Assembly (NCBI GenBank): GCA_022316685.1
Contig: JAKJHU010000005.1
Span: forward strand, 10,456,707 to 10,520,706
DNA: 64,000 nt
Direction: 5' to 3'
Source: Progne subis subis
Taxonomy: Eukaryota; Chordata; Aves; Passeriformes; Hirundinidae
Both the position numbers and the translations under genes were made by a program. Below the pieces are notes generated by a model that worked only from the letters and a program-made list of their open reading frames with translations, was not told where the DNA came from and searched no databases. How positions within the stretch are numbered: position 1 is the stretch's first letter; every line of letters starts with the position of its first letter. Of the stretch, positions 52,001 to 61,162 are shown in pieces.

Positions 52001-55000
52001 CCATAAAAGTCAGAACTACAAAGACAAATCGGAACCATATTTCCACTTGTGAAAAGGTTGGATTATATGTCTTCCACTACAAGGAAACAGAAGAGCCCAA
52101 TGAGCACTATTTTGACAGACTACATATGACATCAGTAATTAGCACTTTATTGCAGATACTGAACAGTTCTGTGGCTTTCCAAAATTTAAAGGTATAACCA
52201 AATTCCACTATGTCACCGTGGAAAAATAAAGATGGATTTGTACGCACAGGACTATCTGATAAAAAGATAAGCAAAGCAGCCTAATAGCCTTGCATCTCTT
52301 TTAACCTGCCACTTCATAACATACTCAGTGCTGTCATATGTTAAAGCACTCTCAGGACAAATAGGAAAGTCTTCATTGATCTCAACTGCATTTTCAATCA
52401 AAGTTTGAGTGCCAATAAATGAGTAAATCCAGCGTGTTCTTCTGTACTACCAAGGTCAGATGCATAAATTGATTATGAAGAAGTCAGAAAGGTGCAGAGG
52501 TACTTCCTGTAAGGAGTTATTTTCTTAAAGCTTACTCACTTGTCTCAGAAGTTAAAAAAGAGAAAATCATGTAAAGGAAGGATAAGTAGCTTACTAGTTT
52601 AAGAAATCTTTATATAGGTTAAGGGGAAAAGCCTCCTTCTTCTACTCTAATTATTAGAAGAGCATGAATATTAATTATAAGATGTCAGTTTGCATAAACT
52701 CTGCTCTGTTGACAGTTTATCTCATACCTGGCATGCTTCTGAAGCCATTTTTGAAATGTAAGCTCCCTGGCACAACATATGCTCTGCTCATCTGAACAAG
52801 AAGCTTTACCTTTCAATGTATTAAATCTGTCAACCACTGTCTTGTCTTTTTAAACTGTAAATGCAGAATGAAAATTATATGTAGAGGAACCTATTATACA
52901 AAAGGCAACCCATTGATTTCAACCGAGATCACCATAACAATTGTAATAATGAAATACATGTGACAATTTTAGTTGCTGCAGGAAAGTTTGGGTTGGAGTT
53001 TTTTGGGATTGCATACAGTTCTGCCTTAAAGGCAACCTGCAAAGCAAGATAAAAAACTGTACAACTATAAATGACCCAATACTTCGTTCTGCTTGAAATC
53101 TGGAACTAAATAAAGGGTTTGTGAGCCTAGGGTTATTTCCCTCCTTAGAGCTTATTTCTAATTATATGTTTTATGCAATAGAGTAATAAAAATATTAATA
53201 TTTAGAAAGTTAATTCATGTATATTAAAAATAGTTTTCCTTTACAAGTAAGATTTTTGGTTGCTACCTGCTCTGACACACTGAATCCTAGATACAGGTAA
53301 ATATATCAGAGTAACCTGTATTATAAACCTGGCTTAGTTCCCTTTTCTCCCAGTGCAAATGGTTCTAAATTTCTTTCTGGAGTCAATCAATACACACGAC
53401 ATAAGTGCTTTATAACCAATCTTTAACACTATTAACTGAGATAGTTATTCCACTGGAGATCATTTGAGTGAATTATTTTAGCAACCTGCTTGTGTTAGCT
53501 GAAAAAAAAAAATTCTTCCTCAAAAGCACAGTGGCCCCCAAAAAATCTCCTCCTTTTCCTTTGAGTTAGTTAAACCTTTCCAGCCCACACTTTTATGAAA
53601 CCTGGAAAATTTTGCTAATTCAGATACACCTCTGGGAGAGGCTGAAAAAAATACCATCCTGCAGAAAGGAAACATCTCTTTAAGCAAATGCAGATAACTG
53701 GAAGTTCTAATCTAGCTTGCCTGTTGAAAGAAATATCTCCCAGCATTCAGACCAAATTTATCTATTACAGAATACGGTAGCAGCAGTTCTGAGAGAACTT
53801 TTTTCCTTATAGAGTTAAAAAAATTGGTCTAGACCTTTATCAACAGTAAATGCTACAAGAGCTCTGACATTAATAGTGACAGAAAATATAATTATGATTT
53901 CTTTATATATCTTCAAAAATCTGACACTTTTTTGTTACAGTTAAAGCACACTTCTACAGCATTAAAGAGACTTCTTTTACTAGTATACACCTTTATACTT
54001 ACTGTGAAAGTAATATTCTGGATGGTGTATGTTAACTTGTTTAGATCGTCAAAGCTGACAAATATGTTGTACTGAGTGTAGTTCAGGTAGCCCAGGTGAG
54101 CCACAATGATTTCACTGCATTTCTGTGAACACACACAGAGAATAGTACATACAATTCGTCAAATTATTCCAGAATATGCACTGTTAGTATAAGTTGGAGA
54201 ATTTGTTCCTAAATGGTCCAATATTGATGATATTTATTATGTATCACTGATCTCAGTCAGTCTGATCAAGACTTTCTTGAAAGCTACCAGAGAGAGCAGA
54301 AGAAACTGATAAAGTCAGTCAGGTGGATCAGTGGCTGGACAATAAACAGTGCCAGCTTTTCACTTGAGCTGGTGACAGCAACTGCTTGCAGCACTACGAT
54401 GGACCCAAGTAACTGTCATTAACTCAAGCTGGTGAGATGGGGCTACCTTGTACAAACTCATTTTCAAAAGTTAACAGGAGGAAAGAGAAAAGCCAAGTAT
54501 ATTGCTCTCTTGGCTGTGTAATTAAATGTAATGGAGCACTACTAACTAATTTCTGCAAATTTCATAGATATGTGCATATATCTATATAAAAAGAAAACAC
54601 TTGATTTACTACATATGCTTATCATAAAAAAACTTCACCTATGTCCTTCCTAAAGGATTTGCATTGGAAAAGCTGTTTTGAATGTCTTTAAGCTTAAAAA
54701 ATTCAGTGAAAATTACATTAGAATAAAATTACATTAGAATTGCCAAATGTTTCTTCACAGTGGCAAAAAACTTTGGCTTTTTCAGAACACAGCTGCCAGC
54801 TTATTTCAAGCAGATTTTGCAAGGTGTTGGAGAAGAACTTTTCTCTCCTCTGGAATCCCATATCCAATCTTCTGCTACAATATCCCTTTCTTCAGTGCTG
54901 CTAAATGTGTTTAGGTGACTGAACAGGACCCACCCACTGCTTTTACTGACAAAGAGCAACTCTAACAAGAAAGAGGGGTCTTTAATGGGCAACTGACACA

Positions 55001-58000
55001 AGTCACAGAAGTAAACAAGGATGGACAGGTCAACATTACGGCCTACACTGCCACTATAAATAGAACTTTCCTGTAGTCTTTCCTGAGACATGTTTAACAG
55101 GTACATTCTTATTTGCAACATAAAGTAGCTTGTACACAGATTTAAAGAAAATAACGATTTCATTATTCATCAGAGTTTTGTTTAAGCAAATGCGTACTTG
55201 TGCACAACTGAGTAATCTCGTCCGATTGTGAACTTGATTGTCAACGTACGGTGTGCTTCCATCCTTCACCACTCCCAGGACTCTGACTGTCATAGTCACA
55301 TTCTTCTTCAAGGATACTGGAATTAAAACAGGAAGTATTAATCTATTGCTACAGGCAGAAATTAAATCTCAAAGAGTTCCAAAATCATTTAAACACATAT
55401 GCCACCCAAATACTACTCAGACTTACCCAGTTATACATTACTGGAGTAGGGGTACAGTATTTTCATATATCGGCAGTAAGTCACAAGCCCTGTACTGAAT
55501 CTTGACAGATTAACAATTACTAATACACTAATATTTCTCACATACATACAGGGAAGCTGTATTGAAAAATCAGTATCATTACAATCTACACATCTAATTC
55601 CTCCCAAAATGAAGAAGGAAATACACAGATGCTACTGTTTTCACAAAAATAACAACCAACCTTTCCCCTACTCCTGTCACTTACAATTCAATCTGTGCTG
55701 TCCATGTCCTTACCAAGGGAAGGGAGTGAAGTGGAAGAAAAGCATATCAAAGGAAAAACCCACTAACCACAGCCAGAAAGCAACAGGATCATGTGAGTGA
55801 CAGATGGAATTAAAGTTATAAAGACAGATTGCTATAGCAGTTTCCTGAGAATTAGGTCAGATTCTCACCATCGTGTTGATCCAACTCAACCACACAGGTC
55901 AGCCACAGCTGCTGGTTGTAAGTTGACAGTGGCGGCGAACTTAGATTAAATGGCTTCAGCTGTAAAAAAACCCCACAAGGTTAGCAACCACCATGCCATG
56001 ACATATCTATAGTTATAACAATGAAAGGCATGTTAATTGTGTTTGTGACAACGGTTTTGAGAAGAGATTTCTAGGTGCTACTCTGTGGACAGCAGGATAA
56101 GCAGCTCACATAGAAGCCTTCCAGAGAAGCAGCTTAAACAGCACGTGCATTTTGCAAAGCACTGAAGTAAGGAAAGGTACAACTACCTAAACCCAGAAAA
56201 GCAGCAGCAATAAAATAGAAAAGTTCAGATATGGAAAACAAAATCCTGAAGCCTAGCCTGAATATAAGAAATCATTTTTAGCACTTTACATCAAAATTCC
56301 TATTTGTGGGCCTTCATCCGCTACATGGTTTTAATACTTGTTAAACTGTAATTCCAAAAAAGCCCTATTTTCCACTTGGTTTTCTAAAAATCCCACATTC
56401 AGTTCAAAAGAATGAAAGGTATCATTAACAGGTAAAACCTACACACAGGAAAGGCTTCTCTCATTTGAAATCAAGATGTGCTTTAAAAAAATAAGATCTA
56501 CCTACAGTACTGTATCAATCCAAATATATATAGCTGACTGGCAGGTAAAAAAAAAAGAAGTGTCCCAGTGTATTTAAAGGAAATGTACTTTAGGAAAAAA
56601 AAAAACACCACAGCAAAACATTTTTTGCACTTTCACAAAAAACACTTCAGATATTAGGTTGACAGTGAAGAGCTAGACAAACAAAAATCCAAGAACCAAG
56701 AACCAAAATATGGTTCAAAAACTGCTGTGCAGAAATATCCTAGAAATCTCTACCTGACCTGCTCACAACAGTAAGAGACCAGAAACTGCTGCTGACTATT
56801 CATGAAGTAACACAGTGGTAGTCAAATACTGCACGTTCAGCTTCAAACTGGAAAGCATCACTAAGGCACGCTGCAGTAAAAGTTTAAACATTTAAAATAA
56901 CTGGGGGGAAGGAGGGAAATGCTTAATATTGCTAACATCAAATAACACCATTCATATAATCCAACAATATTTATTAACTCTTACCTTTAGGCTGCTATTT
57001 AAGTCAGTTCTTGCTACAGAAGTTTCAATTACATTAGGACCTATACAATATATAAGAAGGAAGAAAGTAAATATATATTAATAATATTATAATAATAAAT
57101 ATAAATATAAATATAAATATAAATATAAATATAAATATAAATATAAATATAAATATAAATATTGAAGTATACATATAAGTGATGATATAAATATAGGTTT
57201 TCAAAAGACTGTACAAAATACCACCTGCAAAGCATGTATATAGTATTCCACTTCTCAGAAGTTTCAGATAAAGGGTAAAGCATTTGGATATTTCAATACA
57301 ATTTATAAATTTGACCTGCATATTCCTTTAAGCACCTCTGTCATGGTATTTCTATGCATTGTTAAATAAAGTAAATTATAAATCAAGAACTCCACATCAA
57401 ATGCCCTGAATGTGTACTCTAAACTACTACAATTTTAGTAGTAGTTTTTTATTCATATATATCTATATCTATCTATCTATCCATCTATCTAATGTACATA
57501 TGCATCTCCTAAGATTTTATGGGAATGCAGTCATGAAAGCACTCAGCTACAGAACCCCCTTGTTTATTTAGATCAGGTTGCTGAGGGCCATGTCCAGTTA
57601 AGTCTTTAGCATCTGCAAGGACAGAGACTTCCACAACCTGTCTGGAAAACCTGTTCCAGTATTTAACCACCATTACAGTTAGAAAAATTTCCTAAATCTA
57701 ACCGGAATTTCTTGTGTTCCAGCTTGTGTTGCACCTCTGAGAAAAGCCCCATCTTCTGCATAACCCCTGATAAGGTGATTCCAGACAGCAGTACCATTTT
57801 CCTTTAGGTATGCAAGAGCACCAGGTTCTGAGGACAGGAGGAATGGACACGTTTTTACATACACAAACCACAAAAGGACTAAACCAGGAAAGTGCCAGGG
57901 AAGAGTAGGAAAAGATCTGTGTCTATTCATCAGGTTGTGAACACACATGGAGAAGATGTAGAGCAGGCAGGGACATGAGTATGACATGTACATCTGTATT

Positions 58001-61000
58001 TGGGCCAGGAAGGTCCCTCTGACCAAATGGTCTCTCCCTGTGTATATTTAGTCTGGCAAATTAATGGGATGTTTTAACCCTCAAAATATGCTCTTTCAAT
58101 CACAAACTCATTATTATAAAAATGATGCAAGAAAAGCAGTTTTTCACAAAGACCAAACACTTCGAAGTTACTACAGAGAAACAATGGAAAAGAAGGTCAT
58201 TTATAAATGAGCTGCATGGGATCGCTCTGTCCAAGACAGGTTAGCTGTCACGACAGCTCTAAACATGCAGCACTGCTTGGGCTCCTACAACCACTCTAAT
58301 ACCAATGTTAACCACCTTACAGACTTAAAGGAAAAATTACGAATTTCAGCCATCACAGAGTTCCATATTAGAATTGCAGTGCAACATCACTACCAGCCAT
58401 CCCACTATAAAGTCAGCTCTGCACCATTGAACTTTTCAGTTCTCAAGTACATAGAAACCAGATTTTTGAAAGGCATTTTTTGTTTTAAAAAGCAAAATTG
58501 AGTTTCAGTAGGTGTTGACATTTGGTAAGTCATCACATATAAGTAATTAACTCTTGATGAAACAAATAGAAATAGCCTTTAAGAGTTTTTATTTTTTTAA
58601 TTGGAAGATATGAACCAATATTGGGACAGAGAAAGCACAGACAAAGTTTTTAAGAACAGCAACCAAACAAATAAGGAAGTTCTAGTGCTATAACTGCTTC
58701 TTCTCTAGCAAGTGATATATAAAAGCTTTTGAAATAAAATGATGCTGGGGCTTCATTACTAACAAATGGAGACTAATTTAAATAGTTATTCTTTATTTCA
58801 GTCTTGCTCACTTAACATAACAGATTAAGGCAAAGAACCACTCTGAGGTGATGAACTGCACAGCTACAGAAAATGAGTTCTGCACTTTGGATTTTCTTTG
58901 AACTTCTATCACCCCAAAGATAACACAGACCCATTGTGAAAAGAGAAAGAAAGTGAGTGCAACTTGTAAAAAAGACCAAACAAGTCTATGTCTGTTTTGG
59001 ATTACAGGAACTGTAAGAGCAGCATCCATCTCCGATCAAACTGTCTGGATTTCTCAGATGAAAATCTCTCAGAACAAGAGTTCTGCCAGGCTTCCCAAAC
59101 CGCGGGTACAGATGCTGAGTGTGGGCAATGGCATATTTAAGTAGCACAGAAAATATGGATGTACCTCCCACACTTTCCTTAGTGGGTTTGGTGAGCTTTT
59201 TTCAGACTGCACCCTTTAATGAGGGAGCTTTCTGCCATTAAGGCCCCTCCTTCTATTCACGGGAAGCAAGTAGCTGTCAACAAAAGCCGTGAGGAATATC
59301 ACAGTGATTTCTCCAGTGGGTCTCCTCCCAAGGTAAACAGCATCCTTTTAAAAATATTGAAGTTATGGCCAATGGAAATATTGAAAGTGTTGGCCAAACT
59401 ATCCAGCAAACTATCCAGCAAACCAATCTGACAAGGACAAGAATCCCACAGCCATGCCAGTTCCTGAAGGGGATCACAGGCAAGGCCTGGGACCACAGCA
59501 TGGCACAGATGGCCAAGCGCTGTTTACAGCAGCCAAGTCCCCTGGGCCAAAGGTAACCATATCCCCAGATTGCTCTGTGTGCAGACACAACACACCAGCA
59601 CAGCTCCTGCTCAGGTTCTGCTACTGATTAAGACACTCAGTTTTCTGGGAGCATTGCTTTTTGCCTAGTCTTACATGAAACTAGCTGTCTTTCATTTCTT
59701 GCAGCCTGGCAGTGTAAGTACACAACTACAAATACGATTCAGTTTTAAAGCCAAATAGCCAAATTATACTAAATTAAATAATTCCATTTTTTTCCTTTAT
59801 CATAAAATGCACTTTTGCAAATGTGTTTATGCAGTATTTTAGTGGCCAAATAATGCCCTTCAGCATCCTTCAGCAAGTCACAGGAATCTCAGCAGTTAAC
59901 CTTCACAAACCAAAAGGCTATTTAGACCTTCAGCTGCTATAATAAACCAAACAGCAGGAAAGAAGATTTTATTTCCCAGACAAATTTTATTATTGAAAGC
60001 TATTATGAAAAATGCATTGCCTACAAGGCACCGATGGGCATAAAAAGCCCAAACAGCTGCCTCCAATTAACCCACCCTTCTTTCCAAGGCAGGCAGGACT
60101 GGATGGCTCCCAGGCCTGGGCAGCCCTTCTCACTCTAAAGGAGGTGTAGGACAGGGCAGAAGTAAAGACAAGCCAACAGACAGGTCAAAAAGCCACAGAG
60201 AGGGGCACAGGAGAACACACTGGACATGCTGAGTGATATGGAAGTCAGCAGTAAAGAAGAGTATGACAGTAACAACCTAAAGTAATTCTTATATCGGGGG
60301 TGGGTCACTTAATGACTACCAGTCCCTCCTTCCCCTTCTCCCTGTCATTTAACTTCTGCATTGATCAAGCTCTCCTGACAGCAGAGTATTAGTATATTTA
60401 ACACTGCTAGGACAGAACACTGACTTATTTTTCAAGTATGTTTTAGCCCTGGAAAAGCTCTCTGGCATAAAATAAAGAAGGGTTCCATGCTTTTCAACTC
60501 CCTAATGACACTGCATCTTTGTTGACCAGACTACCACAAATCTCTCTGATCTTCAGGATGAGTACCCAGGCACTATGTCAGGTTACGTCAGGACTCTCAC
60601 AAAGATCTTCAAAACCTGAGACATAAGCTTATATATGTTTGACAAGTGAAGTTAATATTTTTACACTAAAAGATTTTGTATTTAAGTGGCATTTATCACC
60701 CAAACATTTAGAAGGCTTTACAGTTGTCGGTTTCCTCACAGGAAATCAAGCATTAGTTCTACCATTTTACAGACAGAAATACAAAGAAAAACAATTGATG
60801 TAGCAGTCTGCTGAAAAATTACGTTGCAATGAAGCTGCTTTTGTTCCATTTTATCCACTCTCCCCTGCAAAGCAGTTGCAAATACCAAATCTTTGTAGGC
60901 AGTACTCCTATGAAAAAGTGAGATAGAAGAAGCACTTCCCTGTCAAGACTAATGCTTCCTCAGATAACTCAGGAGCAGTAAGTTCATCAGCATTTAAATA

Positions 61001-61162
61001 CATCTGTTAATACCAACAGGTTTAGACAAAGTGTATGAGAACTGTAGAACATCCTTACCTGCTATTCCTATGAAGACTGTCAGACCAAAACAAATAAAGA
61101 ATACTACAAAGACCAGAACAAAATGCCTTTTGGACAGTGTATACAATCGCATCGGGGCCAGC
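42952..61162 (-). CDS. TMEM181: Transmembrane protein 181 (TMEM181), 16 coding exons, 5' end beyond right edge
   Basis: TMEM181 belongs to the GOLD-domain seven-transmembrane family with GPR107/108, TMEM87 and Wntless. In human cells it is known as a host factor needed for binding of a bacterial distending toxin; its normal role is poorly known. The 16 exons join in phase to about 475 codons and end SDYEEMPLQNGQAIRAKYKE, then ESDSD and TGA. Exon 2 has the first hydrophobic segment (HFVLVFVVFFICFGLTVF). Exons 3-6 form a lumenal beta-rich region with possible N-glycosylation sites (NSS, NVT, NRT, NYT, NIT). Exons 7-15 hold seven further membrane segments. The C-terminal tail is acidic (NDSDDD, EESDSD). 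The internal ATG at 61152 (MRLYTLSK) may start a short form; an exon further right probably supplies the usual N-terminus. One intron is AT-AC. Confidence 0.96.
43912..43978 (-). CDS. TMEM181: TMEM181 exon 16
   Basis: Acceptor TTTTCCAG|AA, donor ATGG|GTAAGA, phase 1 to 2. Encodes ESQLKDNPAFSMLNDSDDDV, then IY; cytosolic acidic tail. Confidence 0.95.
44832..44940 (+). mobile_element. CR1 3'-end relic
   Basis: GGTTGGGCCACATCATCTTC followed by CAGGTCTCTTCCAACCAG and TGTGGTTCTGT matches the CR1 3' end in plus orientation. Confidence 0.7.
45587..45676 (-). CDS. TMEM181: TMEM181 exon 15 (last membrane helix)
   Basis: Begins after the AC terminus of the U12-type intron and ends TATG|GTAAGT, phase 1 to 1. 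Encodes AEFLSFYGLLNFYLYTLAFV and YSPSKNALY. Confidence 0.94.
45677..46772 (-). other. TMEM181: U12-type AT-AC intron of TMEM181
   Basis: The 1,096-base intron begins ATATCCTT, the canonical U12 AT-AC donor, and ends TTAGCAC. TCCTTGAC at 45693-45686 differs from the U12 branch consensus TCCTTAAC by one base, with its branch A 10 bases from the intron end. Using these ends gives N-S-A-E-F across the junction, as in mammalian TMEM181. Confidence 0.88.
46773..46855 (-). CDS. TMEM181: TMEM181 exon 14 (ends at an AT-AC intron)
   Basis: Acceptor CTGCAG|C. Encodes IVILYLRFGAQVLQDNF, then VAELSTHYQN, ending AACT|ATATCCTT in phase 1. No GT donor fits after this point; the AT start is the U12-type donor consensus. 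Confidence 0.94.
47444..47495 (-). CDS. TMEM181: TMEM181 exon 13
   Basis: Acceptor TTTCAG|AT, donor TTAG|GTAAGG, phase 1 to 2. Encodes LRLKFLTALTFVVLVI. Only 96 bases of intron separate it from exon 12. Confidence 0.94.
47592..47694 (-). CDS. TMEM181: TMEM181 exon 12
   Basis: Acceptor CTTATAG|GGA, donor GTTG|GTAAGG, phase 0 to 1. Encodes the helix KIFFLVVATTYILYLLFLIV, then RACSELRNMPYV. Confidence 0.95.
48315..48372 (-). CDS. TMEM181: TMEM181 exon 11
   Basis: Acceptor TTCTAG|C, donor CAG|GTAAGT, phase 2 to 0. Encodes VNEVHDPTYQYRVDTGNFQ, a loop between helices. Confidence 0.95.
49413..49504 (-). CDS. TMEM181: TMEM181 exon 10
   Basis: Acceptor TAACAG|GGG, donor AAC|GTAAGT, phase 0 to 2. 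Encodes GERKCLTFYLPKFFIVGLLW and LASVTLGIWQ. Confidence 0.95.
50112..50242 (-). CDS. TMEM181: TMEM181 exon 9
   Basis: Acceptor TTACAG|AT, donor CAG|GTAAGA, phase 1 to 0. Encodes PFFPLSFLVNSWFPGMLDD and the helix LCALLLFWLCVYHGIRVQ. Confidence 0.95.
50957..51056 (-). CDS. TMEM181: TMEM181 exon 8
   Basis: Acceptor TTTATAG|TGT, donor AATG|GTACTT, phase 0 to 1. Encodes CLFAHSLRKFSMRDWGIEQK and WMSILLPLLLLYN. Confidence 0.95.
51559..51720 (-). mobile_element. CR1 relic
   Basis: AATCATAGCATAATTTAGGT then GTAAGGGACCTCTGGAGGG matches the reverse complement of the CR1 3' end; later part is degenerate. Confidence 0.75.
51996..52076 (-). CDS. TMEM181: TMEM181 exon 7
   Basis: Acceptor CTTGTAG|TGG, donor ACG|GTAAGA, phase 0. 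Encodes WKTYNPTFSQVEIWFRF and the hydrophobic VFVVLTFMVT of the first core helix. Confidence 0.95.
54003..54122 (-). CDS. TMEM181: TMEM181 exon 6
   Basis: Acceptor TTCACAG|AAA, donor ACA|GTAAGT, phase 0. Encodes KCSEIIVAHLGYLNYTQY, then a more divergent stretch ending QNITFT. Confidence 0.95.
55198..55316 (-). CDS. TMEM181: TMEM181 exon 5
   Basis: Acceptor ATTCCAG|TA, donor CAA|GTACGC, phase 1 to 0. Encodes VTMTVRVLGVVKDGS and YVDNQVHNRTRLLSCA. Confidence 0.95.
55869..55959 (-). CDS. TMEM181: TMEM181 exon 4
   Basis: Acceptor TTTTTACAG|CTG, donor GATG|GTGAGA, phase 0 to 1. Encodes LSTYNQQLWLTCVVELDQ, nearly identical to mammals. Confidence 0.95.
56985..57040 (-). CDS. TMEM181: TMEM181 exon 3
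   Basis: Acceptor TGTATAG|GT, donor AAG|GTAAGA, phase 1 to 0. Encodes PNVIETSVARTDLNSSLK with an NSS site. An ATAAAT repeat starts only about 55 bases upstream of it. Confidence 0.9.
57095..57162 (+). repeat. ATAAAT hexanucleotide repeat
   Basis: About eleven units of period 6. The long I/F-rich open frame on the minus strand here is a product of this repeat. Confidence 0.95.
57461..57490 (+). repeat. ATCT microsatellite
   Basis: Interrupted ATCT units after a TA-rich start. Confidence 0.9.
57570..57795 (-). mobile_element. CR1 relic
   Basis: GATCAGGTTGCTGAGGGCCA, CTTCCACAACCTGTCTGG, ACCTGTTCCAGTATTTAACC and ACCATTACAGTTAGAAAAAT are reverse-complement CR1 phrases in the expected order. Confidence 0.8.
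61059..61162 (-). CDS. TMEM181: TMEM181 exon 2 (first membrane segment)
   Basis: Acceptor CCTGTAG|G, donor GCAG|GTAAGG, ends phase 1. Encodes LAPMRLYTLSKRHF and a 20-residue hydrophobic segment. Numbering assumes one upstream coding exon. Confidence 0.95.

Larger units (their letters stand above)
52077..61058 (-). other. TMEM181 introns, 5' half
   Basis: Introns 52077-54002, 54123-55197, 55317-55868, 55960-56984 and 57041-61058. The last holds an ATAAAT repeat, a TATC repeat, a CR1 relic at 57570-57795 and an unexplained GC-richer block at 59170-59560. Confidence 0.7.

Noticed and set aside
54801..55163. 120-codon open frame on the minus strand near TMEM181 exon 5
   Set aside because: Intronic, no homology seen, no splice sites or codon pattern supporting it.
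57034..57321. 95-codon Ile/Phe/Tyr-rich open frame on the minus strand
   Set aside because: Generated by the ATAAAT repeat and overlapping TMEM181 exon 3 in the same region.
57461..57490. Short repeats as a CRISPR-like array
   Set aside because: Simple microsatellites without spacers; the genome is vertebrate.
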